Position numbers and translations under genes: made by a program. Below the pieces are notes generated by a model. That model saw nothing but the letters and a program-made list of their open reading frames with translations, was not told the origin of the DNA and searched no databases. From Sinomonas gamaensis (GTDB lineage: Bacteria > Actinomycetota > Actinomycetes > Actinomycetales > Micrococcaceae), in the NCBI RefSeq assembly GCF_005876955.1, contig NZ_SSCL01000004.1:124001-188000 (forward strand): a stretch of DNA of 64,000 bases, given 5' to 3'. Position 1 is the first letter of the stretch; each line of letters starts with the position of its first letter. Below are positions 7,393 to 15,445 of the stretch, one piece after another.

Positions 7393-8639
7393 ATCCTCGC
7401 CGTATCGCAGCCGCACTCCCAGTGCTGCTGCTCGTCGCCTTGTCGGCATGCTCGAATGCCGCTCCGTCCGGCCAGCTGCCTCCGAGCTCAGCAACGCCGT
7501 CTGGGGCGGGCCATGGGGCAGTCACTGGCGCATCGGAAGTGGCCGAACCCCAGCTTCACCTCGTCGCCATTGACGGGACCGGCAACGTCGGGATGCTCGA
7601 TCTACTGGGGAACCGTGAGACAAAGCTTGGTACGGTTGCGCCCCCGGCGGCGACCGCGACCGACGGTCGCTATGTCTTCGCTACGACTCCGAAAGGGGTC
7701 GAAATCGTCGACAGCGGCGTGTGGACCTGGGACCACGGGGACCATTTCCATTACTACCGGGCCACGCCGGCGCTGCTCGGGAGTGTCCGCGGCGGCGGAT
7801 CGCCAGTGGTCATTACCGGCCCGCTCTCCACCGCCGGCGGAACTGGGCTGTTCTTCCCCGATTCGGGGGAAGCGGTGCTCCTCGACAATGCTTCCCTCTC
7901 TCGTGGAGAGATCAGGGAGAGGTTTCGGATCGAGGTGACGCCGCACGCGGGGCTCGTTGCTCCTGTCGGCGACGGGGCAGTCGTGACGGCAGCGGACGCC
8001 GCTGGAACCCCCGCAGCATTGCAGTACTACGACGCCGACGGGAAGCCTGTGGCGGGCGTTCGGGCTGATTGCCCCGGCAGTCATGGCAGCATCGTGACGC
8101 GCGTCGGCACGGTGGTCGGCTGTGCCGACGGTGCGATCCTGATCACGGGGTCAGGGGACAAGCCCGTGCTCGAGAAGGTCCCGTATCCGGAATCGGCGCC
8201 GGCCGGTGCGGCCGTGAGGTTCGATTCGCGCAAGGGACGCCCGACCGTGGCAGGGCTGGGGGAGTCCTCGGGCGTGTGGCTGCTGAGCACGCGCCAACGC
8301 TCCTGGCAGTGGCTGCCGACCCAGACCCCGATGGTGCGCGCGACCGCCGTCGATGATTCGAGAGGGCACGTCGTCACCCTCGATGCCGGAGGCCGGGTAC
8401 ACGTCTACCTCGCGAAGACGGGCGAAGAGGTCGGCGTGACAGAGCCACTTCTGCCGAAGACCATGTCCGCCGCGCCGTCGCTCGAGACCGTGACCCTCAC
8501 GGTTGACGCACAACGCGCGTACCTGAACGCTCCCGCCGAAGGCGTGGTCTACGAAATCGACTTTGCCGACAAGGCTCGGATTGCACGGACGCTCTCACCT
8601 TCCGTGCGGCCGGTCTTCGTGGCGGAGGCCGGTCGATGA
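7389..8639 (+). CDS. AztD-like zinc chaperone lipoprotein (paralogue 1)
   Basis: A 416-residue secreted lipoprotein: basic N-terminus, hydrophobic core and lipobox LSAC with C21 as the lipidated cysteine. The rest has the repeated Gly/Asp-turn pattern of a beta-propeller. It carries a histidine-rich loop DHGDHFHYY at 115-123, a plausible metal site. It resembles the zinc metallochaperone AztD, which hands zinc to the binding protein AztC in the periplasm of other bacteria. It is coupled to aztB and aztC by 4-bp ATGA overlaps on both sides. It is similar in plan to, but clearly divergent from, the second AztD-type gene at 9568; why there are two is unknown. Confidence 0.7.
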   Translation: MNPRRIAAALPVLLLVALSACSNAAPSGQLPPSSATPSGAGHGAVTGASEVAEPQLHLVAIDGTGNVGMLDLLGNRETKLGTVAPPAATATDGRYVFATTPKGVEIVDSGVWTWDHGDHFHYYRATPALLGSVRGGGSPVVITGPLSTAGGTGLFFPDSGEAVLLDNASLSRGEIRERFRIEVTPHAGLVAPVGDGAVVTAADAAGTPAALQYYDADGKPVAGVRADCPGSHGSIVTRVGTVVGCADGAILITGSGDKPVLEKVPYPESAPAGAAVRFDSRKGRPTVAGLGESSGVWLLSTRQRSWQWLPTQTPMVRATAVDDSRGHVVTLDAGGRVHVYLAKTGEEVGVTEPLLPKTMSAAPSLETVTLTVDAQRAYLNAPAEGVVYEIDFADKARIARTLSPSVRPVFVAEAGR

Positions 8640-9571
8640 GGCGCTTCCTCGCCCTCGCGCTGGTCGTGGTGTCAGTGTGTCTGGCTGGGTGCGCCCCAGT
8701 CCGCACGGCCGAGAAGCCGCAGATCATCGTGACCACCAACATCTTGGGCGACGTCGTGCACAACATCGTCGCCGATCAGGCCGATGTGACAACGCTCATG
8801 AAACCGAACGCTGACCCGCATTCATTCGAGATCTCCGCGCAGCAGGCGGCCCAGATGAGCCACGCGGACCTCATCGTCGCCAACGGACTCGGCCTCGAAG
8901 AAGGTCTTCAACAGCACTTGGACCGCGTGGCAAGCGCGGGCGAAAAGGTGTTCACCGCCGGAGATCATCTGACGCCCCTTCCATATTCCTCCGGCGACGC
9001 CGAAGGGGCGCCCGACCCGCATTTCTGGACTGACCCCGCACGAATGATGCAGGTCGTCCGGGCGTTGGAGGGAAGACTTTCCGGCGTCCGGGGCATCGAG
9101 CCGAGCATCCTTGCGGAGCGGGCAGCGGCGTATCGCGACCAACTCCAGCACCTCGACCGCGACATGGGTGAGTCCTTTGCAGCAATACCCCCTGCCCAGC
9201 GCGCGCTCGTCACCAACCACCATGTCTTCGGCTACCTCGCCGATAGGTTCAAATTCCGTGTCATCGGCGCCGTCATCCCGGGTGGCACGACACTCGCCGC
9301 CCCGAGCGCAGCAGACCTGCGTGCTCTCGCCGAAGCGATCAGGCAGGCCGGCGTGCCCGCGATCTTCGCCGAAACCTCGCAACCGGACCGGCTTGTCCGC
9401 GTGCTTGCCCGAGAGGCTGGGGTGGCCGTCGACGTCGTCGCCCTCTACACCGAATCCCTCTCTGAACCCGGGCAGGCCGCAGAGACCTATCTCGCGATGA
9501 TGCGCACCAACAGCGACCGAATCACCACAGCACTCACCAAAGAAGCCGCACCCCAGAGAGGAACACCATGA
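8636..9571 (+). CDS. aztC: Zinc ABC transporter substrate-binding lipoprotein
   Basis: A 311-residue cluster A-I solute-binding protein anchored outside the membrane through lipobox LAGC (C19). Candidate zinc ligands sit in the family positions: H62 in NADPHSFE, H129 in DPHFW, H195/H196 in NHHVFGY, and an acidic residue around E246-D251 (AETSQPD). A long His/Asp-rich loop, as in ZnuA, is absent, which fits the AztC type that depends on a chaperone. It overlaps the upstream and downstream genes by ATGA, so all products are probably made together under zinc limitation. Confidence 0.88.
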   Translation: MRRFLALALVVVSVCLAGCAPVRTAEKPQIIVTTNILGDVVHNIVADQADVTTLMKPNADPHSFEISAQQAAQMSHADLIVANGLGLEEGLQQHLDRVASAGEKVFTAGDHLTPLPYSSGDAEGAPDPHFWTDPARMMQVVRALEGRLSGVRGIEPSILAERAAAYRDQLQHLDRDMGESFAAIPPAQRALVTNHHVFGYLADRFKFRVIGAVIPGGTTLAAPSAADLRALAEAIRQAGVPAIFAETSQPDRLVRVLAREAGVAVDVVALYTESLSEPGQAAETYLAMMRTNSDRITTALTKEAAPQRGTP

Positions 9572-10764
9572 AAAGATCACGATCCGCCCGCATTGCGGGC
9601 GCCGCAGCCACCGCCGCCGCAGCGCTCGCCCTGAGCTCGTGCGCCAGCACAGCTCCAGGAAGCCCCGCCGCCTCCGCGTCGCCGACGGCGGAAACAACCG
9701 GACGGGTGGCCATCACCTACAAGAGCGGCATCGCGGTGCTGGATGGCAAGACGCTCAAGGTCGTTGAGACCTTCCCGACCGAAGACTTCACCCGTGTCAA
9801 TGGCGTCGGCGACGGACGGAACGTCCTCGTCACGACGTCAAAGGGATTCCAAGTCCTCGACACCGTGAAGCCCGCGCTCACCGACTCGGTATTCAACGCC
9901 ACGGCTCCCGGCCACGTGGTGCGTCACGCCAACAACACCGTCCTCTTCGACGACGGAACCGGCACCACGACGATCTTCGGCACCGACGCACTGCTGAACA
10001 GCGGAGGCAAACTGCCCACGGCCGAGACCTACACAGCGGCGGCGCCGCACCATGGCGTCTCCATCCGACTCAGTGACGGAACCCTTCTCACCACAGTCGG
10101 GGACAAGGCGGGGCGCACCGGTGCCGCGGCACTCCGCCGAAGCGGCGAAACGTGGGAAAAGGTCTCCGAGAACAATCAGTGCAAGGGAATTCACGGTGAG
10201 GGGGCAGCGGCCGACGAAGCCGTCATCTTCGGCTGTGAAGACGGTGCACTGCTCTACCATCACGGGAAGTTCGAGAAATTCACCGCGCCGGATGCCTACG
10301 GCCGCATGGGCAACGCCTACGTCTCGGAAGCAAGCCCCGTCATCGTCGGCGACTACAAGAACAATCCGGACGCCGAAGGCTATCTGCTGAACGCCGTCAC
10401 GCTCATCGACACTGCAAAACGCACTTACAGGGTCGTGAATCTCCCGAATGAGGTCCGGTACACGTGGCGTGACATCGCCCGAGCCACAAATGGCCTCGCC
10501 TACATTCTTTCCACCGACGGATCAATCCACGTTCTCGATCCGGCTTCGGGAGAAATCGTCAAGAAATACCCCGTCATTGCGCCATGGGAAGGACCCGGCC
10601 ATTGGCAGGACCCGCACCCCGCCATCACCGTGAACGGCACCACCGGCTACATCACCGAACCCGCCACGAGCACGGTGTGCGCCATCGACCTCACGAGCGG
10701 GGCCGAACTCGGGTCGGTGAAGCTGTCGGCGCCACCGAATGAAATCACCGTGGCGCAGGGGTGA
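9568..10764 (+). CDS. aztD: AztD-like zinc chaperone lipoprotein (paralogue 2)
   Basis: A 398-residue lipoprotein with lipobox LSSC (C25), an Ala/Ser/Pro-rich linker and a beta-propeller-like body. The conserved segment GPGHWQDPHP near residue 345 and neighbouring histidines are the best metal-binding candidates. Of the two AztD-type proteins this one looks closer to the standard family; it lacks the DHGDHFHYY loop of its paralogue. It is the last gene of the zinc operon. Its stop codon TGA (10762-10764) lies inside the first bases of a dispersed repeat that fills the space to pabC. Confidence 0.78.
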   Translation: MKRSRSARIAGAAATAAAALALSSCASTAPGSPAASASPTAETTGRVAITYKSGIAVLDGKTLKVVETFPTEDFTRVNGVGDGRNVLVTTSKGFQVLDTVKPALTDSVFNATAPGHVVRHANNTVLFDDGTGTTTIFGTDALLNSGGKLPTAETYTAAAPHHGVSIRLSDGTLLTTVGDKAGRTGAAALRRSGETWEKVSENNQCKGIHGEGAAADEAVIFGCEDGALLYHHGKFEKFTAPDAYGRMGNAYVSEASPVIVGDYKNNPDAEGYLLNAVTLIDTAKRTYRVVNLPNEVRYTWRDIARATNGLAYILSTDGSIHVLDPASGEIVKKYPVIAPWEGPGHWQDPHPAITVNGTTGYITEPATSTVCAIDLTSGAELGSVKLSAPPNEITVAQG

Positions 10765-10820
10765 CCTCGGCGTCGGGGGGCCCGACTTCGGCGGGGCGCG
10801 ACCCGACTTCGGCGGCTGGG
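10758..10820. repeat. Dispersed CCCGACTTCGGCG-type repeat between aztD and pabC
   Basis: Three units of the same family as at 5626-5811: GGGGTGACCTCGGCGTC followed by two copies of CCCGACTTCGGCG. The block fills the gap between the convergent aztD and pabC genes and includes the aztD stop codon. It may serve as a terminator region, but it does not form one clear stem. Confidence 0.85.
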
Positions 10821-10821
10821 C

Positions 10822-11736
10822 CTAGGCGATGCGGTCGAACAGCGCCGCGAGCTCCTCGGTGAGCCTCCCCCGCAGGGTCGAGTCCGAGCCGATCGACTTG
10901 CCGTCGATGTGGTTCACGGGAGTGAGCAGGCGGACGGAGGAGATGAGCCAGACGGCGTCGGCGTCGAACAGGTCGTCGGGCTCGAGCGGTCCATAGCCGA
11001 GCTCCCAGCCGGCCTCCTTCGCCGCGGCGAACAGTGCTCCCTGCGAGGTGCCGGGCAGGATCCCGGAGTCCAGCTGGGGGGTGACCAGCCTCTTCAGGGT
11101 GAGGTGGCCGTCGTCGTCCGTCTCCGCATGGGCGACCAGAACGGTCGAAGTGGGGCCCTCGAGGACCTTGCCGTCGGATGAGGTGAAGATGACGTCGTCG
11201 GCGCCGCGCTCGTGCGCGTAGCGGAGCGCTGCCATGTTCACGGCGTAGCTGAGCGTCTTCGCGCCGAGCAGGAGCCAGGGCGCCCGCTCTGCGATGGTGG
11301 AGTCGTAGCCGCGGTCGAGGAGCAGGACGTCGACGCCGTGTTCACGCTGCCGCTTGGCGGTGGGCGCGGGCGGGAAGGCCGCGACCCAGCACGTGGGGGT
11401 GTGCGTGCCCTCGATCCCGCGGGTCACCACGAGCCGGACGACCACCTCGTCGAGGACCCCGATATCGCGCTGGTACTCGGCGAGGGCCGTGACGATGGCG
11501 CGCTCCCACGCCTCGTGGTCCGGAACCTCGAGGCCGAGCATCCGCGCGCTCGAGTTGAGGCGATTGAGGTGAGCGGGCAGCTTCCGGACGTGACCGTCGA
11601 GCACGAGGAGCGTCTCGAAAGCGCCGTCGCCGCGCGTCACACCGAGGTCGGTCGCGTACAGGGTCGGCTTGCTGGCGTCCTCGACACGTCCGTCCGGATA
11701 CGCAGGGTCAAGGAACACGAGCACGGTGTGAGTCAT
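10822..11736 (-). CDS. pabC: Aminodeoxychorismate lyase (class IV aminotransferase fold)
   Basis: A 304-residue PLP enzyme that would split 4-amino-4-deoxychorismate to p-aminobenzoate and pyruvate for folate synthesis. K160 in GAKTLSYAVN is the expected Schiff-base lysine; E193 in VLEGPTSTV and the early TRGDGAFETL are class IV signatures. Branched-chain or D-amino acid aminotransferases share the fold, but the nearby pabB (13349-15445) favours PabC. It is divergent from cls, with overlapping -10 boxes: TAAGCT on the minus strand ends 6 nt before the ATG, so the mRNA is probably leaderless. Confidence 0.82.
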   Translation of the reverse strand: MTHTVLVFLDPAYPDGRVEDASKPTLYATDLGVTRGDGAFETLLVLDGHVRKLPAHLNRLNSSARMLGLEVPDHEAWERAIVTALAEYQRDIGVLDEVVVRLVVTRGIEGTHTPTCWVAAFPPAPTAKRQREHGVDVLLLDRGYDSTIAERAPWLLLGAKTLSYAVNMAALRYAHERGADDVIFTSSDGKVLEGPTSTVLVAHAETDDDGHLTLKRLVTPQLDSGILPGTSQGALFAAAKEAGWELGYGPLEPDDLFDADAVWLISSVRLLTPVNHIDGKSIGSDSTLRGRLTEELAALFDRIA

Positions 11737-11742
11737 GGGGAC

Positions 11743-11752
11743 AGCTTAGGCT
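11743..11752. promoter_or_regulatory. Overlapping divergent leaderless promoters (pabC / cls)
   Basis: AGCTTAGGCT contains two -10 elements: TAAGCT on the minus strand (11748-11743), 6 nt before the pabC ATG, and TAGGCT on the plus strand (11747-11752), 6 nt before the cls ATG at 11759. Both fit TANNNT placement for leaderless transcripts. The shared bases mean the two promoters probably exclude each other. Confidence 0.55.
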
Positions 11753-11758
11753 GTGCCC

Positions 11759-13228
11759 ATGCTGTTCCAGCTGCCGCTCGTCGGCCTCCTGCCGGACTGG
11801 GCGACCCTCATGCTCGCGGTCATCGACCTCGTCATCCGGGTGGCCGCCGTCGGCATCATCCCGGGCAACCGCCGCCCGACCACCGCCATGGCCTGGCTCC
11901 TCGCCATCTTCTTCATCCCTACGGTGGGCCTCCTGCTGTTCCTCATGTTCGGCAACTTCCGCTTGTCGGGGAACCGTCGCGAGCAGCAGCAGGAGGTCGA
12001 CAACCGCGTGCGGGCCACCCTGGCACGATCCGACGACGTCGACACGAGCTTCCCGGGGGCCGAATGGCTCCATTCCGCGGCTGAGCTCAATCGCCGCCTC
12101 GGTTCGCTCCCGATGGTGAACGGCAACGAGGTGCGCCTGATCCCGGGCTACGAGGACGCCCTCAAGGAGATGGCCGAGGTGATCCATGGGGCAAAGCGCT
12201 TTGTCAACGCGGAGTTCTACATCGTCAGTTGGGACGAGCTGACCGACGAAGTCTTCACGGCACTCCACGATGCGGCGGAACGCGGAGTCGAGGTCAGGCT
12301 CCTCTTCGATCACATCGGCACGGCACGCATCAACGGCTACCGCGATCTGCTGCGCCGCCTCCGTGCCTCGAAGATCGAGTGGCGGCGCGTGCTTCCGCTG
12401 CTTCCGCTCCTGGGCCATTGGCGTCGGCCGGATCTGCGGAATCACCGCAAGATCCTGGTGGTCGACGGCGAGATCGCCTTCACCGGCTCGCTCAACCTGA
12501 TCGAGAGGTCCTACCGGAACCCGCGGCACCGGCGCGTGGGGCGGAAGTGGGTCGAGCTCATGGCCCGGCTGGAGGGCCCGGTGGTGACGACGCTCAACGT
12601 CGTCTTCGCGACCGATTGGCTCAGCGAGACTGGCAACCTCCTCGCCGAGCAGATGGAGCCGCCCGCCCCGGTCGGGGAGAATCCCGCCCAGGTGGTCCCA
12701 AGCGGTCCGGCGTTTGCCAACGAGAACAACCTGCGGCTCTTCAACACGCTCATCTACTCGGCCCAGCATCGCCTCTCGATCTGCAGCCCGTACTTCGTGC
12801 CGGACGACTCGCTCCTCTACGCCGTGACCACCGCAGCCCAGCGCGGCGTGGATGTTGAGCTATTCGTCTCAGAGCAGGGCGACCAATTCCTGGTGCACCA
12901 CGCCCAGCAGTCCTATTACGAGCAGCTGCTCACGGCAGGCGTGAAGATCTACCGGTACCCCAAGCCATACGTCCTCCACTCCAAGCATTTCACCGTCGAC
13001 GACGACGTGGCCGTCCTCGGCTCTTCCAACATGGACATGCGCTCGTTCTCGCTCAACCTGGAGGTTTCCCTCATGCTGCCTGGCCCCTCGATCGTTGCGC
13101 AGATGCGGCAGGTTGAGGACATGTACCGGAAGGTCAGCGTCCCTCTGGACCTCGGCACGTGGCGCACCCGCGGGATGTTCAGCCGGTACGTCGACAACGT
13201 GGCTCGGCTGACCGCAACGGTTCAGTAG
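11759..13228 (+). CDS. cls: Cardiolipin synthase (phospholipase D family)
   Basis: A 489-residue membrane enzyme that joins phosphatidylglycerol molecules into cardiolipin. Two N-terminal hydrophobic segments (about 8-30 and 38-60) anchor it. Two HKD motifs follow: H229-x-K231-(x4)-D236 in HRKILVVD and H407-x-K409-(x4)-D414 in HSKHFTVD, each followed by the GS(L/S)N(L/M) loop. An in-frame GTG at 11753 is an alternative, but the ATG at 11759 lies exactly 6 nt after TAGGCT. It separates pabC from pabB on the opposite strand and ends in a large palindrome shared with pabB. Confidence 0.92.
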   Translation: MLFQLPLVGLLPDWATLMLAVIDLVIRVAAVGIIPGNRRPTTAMAWLLAIFFIPTVGLLLFLMFGNFRLSGNRREQQQEVDNRVRATLARSDDVDTSFPGAEWLHSAAELNRRLGSLPMVNGNEVRLIPGYEDALKEMAEVIHGAKRFVNAEFYIVSWDELTDEVFTALHDAAERGVEVRLLFDHIGTARINGYRDLLRRLRASKIEWRRVLPLLPLLGHWRRPDLRNHRKILVVDGEIAFTGSLNLIERSYRNPRHRRVGRKWVELMARLEGPVVTTLNVVFATDWLSETGNLLAEQMEPPAPVGENPAQVVPSGPAFANENNLRLFNTLIYSAQHRLSICSPYFVPDDSLLYAVTTAAQRGVDVELFVSEQGDQFLVHHAQQSYYEQLLTAGVKIYRYPKPYVLHSKHFTVDDDVAVLGSSNMDMRSFSLNLEVSLMLPGPSIVAQMRQVEDMYRKVSVPLDLGTWRTRGMFSRYVDNVARLTATVQ

Positions 13229-13235
13229 ATCTGCC

Positions 13236-13339
13236 GGCCGCGCTCCTGTCCAGTTGATACTTTCCAATCAGTCAGAACCGCGGCGTCTTGGCGGTTCCGG
13301 CCGTATCGCAGGAGAAGAACCGGACAGGAGCGCGCGGCC
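13236..13339. terminator. Large two-tier palindrome between cls and pabB
   Basis: Outer arms GGCCGCGCTCCTGTCC (13236-13251) and GGACAGGAGCG-CGCGGCC (13322-13339) pair almost perfectly, with a 2-nt bulge. Inside, GAACCGC (13275-13281) pairs with GCGGTTC (13291-13297). It lies between two convergent genes and probably ends both transcripts. It is longer than a simple intrinsic terminator. Confidence 0.7.
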
Positions 13340-13348
13340 AGGAGGAGT

Positions 13349-15445
13349 TCAGCCGGGAAACTCGGACCCGAGCGCGCTGAGCACCCCGAACGCTTTGGCG
13401 CGGATCTCGTCGTGCTCGGCGTCGGGATCGGAATCGGCGACGACGGCGCCGCCCACCCCGAGCGTGAGTCGCATCCGGCCGTCCGGCCTGCCTTCGAGGA
13501 CGAGAGTTCGGATCACCACCGAGAGGTCTGCCGCACCGGTCCGGGAGAAGTAGCCGATCGCGCCCGAGTACACGCCTCGGGGCCCCACCTCGAGGCGGTC
13601 GAGGATGTCCATCGTGCTGATCTTCGGGGCACCCGTCATGGATCCGGGCGGGAACGCGGCCGCGAGGGCCTCTGCGCGGGATGCGCCCGGGCGGAGCCGG
13701 GCGTCCACGGTGCTGACCAGCTGATGGACGGTCGCGTACGTCTCGACCGCGAACAGCCGGGCGACGGCCACGGAGCCCGGGACCGCGAAGTGGCTCAGGT
13801 CGTTCCGCAGAAGATCCACGATCATGAGGTTCTCCGAGCGGTCCTTCTCGTTCGCCGCGAGTTCGGCGATCACCCTGGCGTCTTCGGCCGGCTCGGCGCC
13901 GGGAGTGCGGCGGCGCGTGCCCTTGATCGGCTCGGCACGGAGGGCGCCCTCCGCCGAGATCCCGAGGAAACGCTCAGGCGACGAACTCGCGATCGAGAGC
14001 TCTCCGAAACGCGCGAAAGCAGCGAACGGCGCGGGGCTGCGGCGCCGCAGCATGCGGTAGACGGACCAGGGGTCGATGGCGGCCTCGCAGACCGACCCTG
14101 ACGGCACGTCAGCTTCGAGGGTGGTGGTGAGGCACACCTCGTAGGTGTTCCCCTCGGCGATCTCGGCCTTGGCGGCGCGCACCTTCGCGCGGTAGGCGTC
14201 GCCGTCGTCGCGCGCGACGAACAGGGGCCCGTCACTCGCGGCCGCTGAGGTCGGGGCGCCTGCCGCCGAGGTCGGGGCGCCTGCCGCCCAAGTCACCGCC
14301 TTCTCCGCCTCCTCGAGCCATGAGGCGGCGTCGGGGGCGTCCAGCGCGAGGAGCCACACGTCCCGGGACTGATGGTCGAGCACCGCGGCTCGAGCCGCGA
14401 AGATGAGCTGTGCATCGGGGATCTGAGCGTCCACGTCAGCGCCGCCGCATTCCCGCTTGAGCTCGTACCCGAGATACCCGAGCCACCCCAGCACGAAGCC
14501 GCACTCGAGCCCCTTCAGATCGGCCGAGTTCGCGCCCCACGCCGAGTCGAGCCAGCGGAAGAACGGCTGGTCGAAGTGCGCGGTGGCCGGCGTCGCCGTC
14601 GTCGGACCGAAGACCACCTCGGTCCGCCCACCACGGTGCGCCATCCTGCGCGCGAGGAGGCCGCCGTCGTCGGCCATGATGCTGAAGCGGCTGCGCTCGC
14701 CTGCGTCGGGGACATCCGCGTCGGAGGCGTCGAGCCAGACGCTGTGCGAGGCACTCCCGAAGAGCGATTCGAAGAGGACGTCGGGCTTCGGCTCCGCCGC
14801 GACACGGCGAACGACGACGCCCGCCGACTCCCGCTGCGCCCGCTCCGGAGCGAGCAGATCACGGAGGGCCGGGAGCTCGGCGAGGGCGTCGAGGACTCGG
14901 CGGGTGGCCCCGTCGGGTCGCGAAACACCCGGCGCAGACTCGACGGTCACCGTCGCCGAGCTGCGAACGTCGTCGCCGGCGAGCCACGCCTCCTCCTGCG
15001 CCGCCCATCGGTCCCAGTGAGGCTCGTAGGTCTCGCCGTCCCGCTCGAGCGCGCGGCGTCGGCGTTCCTCGGCAGGCGCCTCGAGCCAGACGACGGCGTC
15101 CGAGAGCGAGCGCAGCTCCCGGGACCCGGCCCCCACCCCTTCGAGGACGACGACGTCGGCCGGCTCGGTGATCCGCTCCTCGCCGTCTGCGTCGGCGAGC
15201 CAGTCCCACGCCCGCCAGCGGGCGGTCTCGCCGCGCCGCAGTGGGGCCAGGATCTCGGCGGCGCAGCGCTCGACGCCGCGCGCGAGCCCCTCCCAGCCGG
15301 GGTACAGGTCTTCGAGATGCACGAGCGCTACGGATCGGTGCTCGCGAAGGGCCGCGGCGAGCTCCACTGCGAGGGACGTCTTGCCCGCCCCGGAGCGGCC
15401 GTCGACGGCGACGACAACGGGACGGGCAGAGTGCTGCCGGGTCAC
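13349..15445 (-). CDS. pabB: Fused P-loop nucleoside-kinase-like / aminodeoxychorismate synthase component I
   Basis: A 698-residue two-part protein. Residues 1-190 form a uridine-kinase-like P-loop domain (Walker A GRSGAGKT, 16-23); residues 220-698 are a chorismate-utilising PabB/TrpE domain with PIKGT near residue 506, the motif of aminodeoxychorismate synthases, which convert chorismate to the PabC substrate with ammonia from a glutaminase. No glutaminase (PabA) gene is adjacent. Near residues 383-402, before the catalytic core, an in-frame APTSAAG repeat is a copy of the dispersed DNA repeat seen at 5.3 kb. The GTG start overlaps the LMW phosphatase stop (GTGA), so the two are coupled. 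What the kinase domain phosphorylates is not known to me. Confidence 0.85.
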   Translation of the reverse strand: MTRQHSARPVVVAVDGRSGAGKTSLAVELAAALREHRSVALVHLEDLYPGWEGLARGVERCAAEILAPLRRGETARWRAWDWLADADGEERITEPADVVVLEGVGAGSRELRSLSDAVVWLEAPAEERRRRALERDGETYEPHWDRWAAQEEAWLAGDDVRSSATVTVESAPGVSRPDGATRRVLDALAELPALRDLLAPERAQRESAGVVVRRVAAEPKPDVLFESLFGSASHSVWLDASDADVPDAGERSRFSIMADDGGLLARRMAHRGGRTEVVFGPTTATPATAHFDQPFFRWLDSAWGANSADLKGLECGFVLGWLGYLGYELKRECGGADVDAQIPDAQLIFAARAAVLDHQSRDVWLLALDAPDAASWLEEAEKAVTWAAGAPTSAAGAPTSAAASDGPLFVARDDGDAYRAKVRAAKAEIAEGNTYEVCLTTTLEADVPSGSVCEAAIDPWSVYRMLRRRSPAPFAAFARFGELSIASSSPERFLGISAEGALRAEPIKGTRRRTPGAEPAEDARVIAELAANEKDRSENLMIVDLLRNDLSHFAVPGSVAVARLFAVETYATVHQLVSTVDARLRPGASRAEALAAAFPPGSMTGAPKISTMDILDRLEVGPRGVYSGAIGYFSRTGAADLSVVIRTLVLEGRPDGRMRLTLGVGGAVVADSDPDAEHDEIRAKAFGVLSALGSEFPG
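14241..14297. repeat. Dispersed 21-bp repeat inside pabB coding sequence
   Basis: Two full 21-bp units beginning GCCGCTGAGGTCGGG and GCCGCCGAGGTCGGG, plus a decayed third, share their first 15 bp with the tandem array at 5344-5553. As 21 is a multiple of three, the reading frame is kept and the units encode APTSAAG on the minus strand. Confidence 0.85.
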
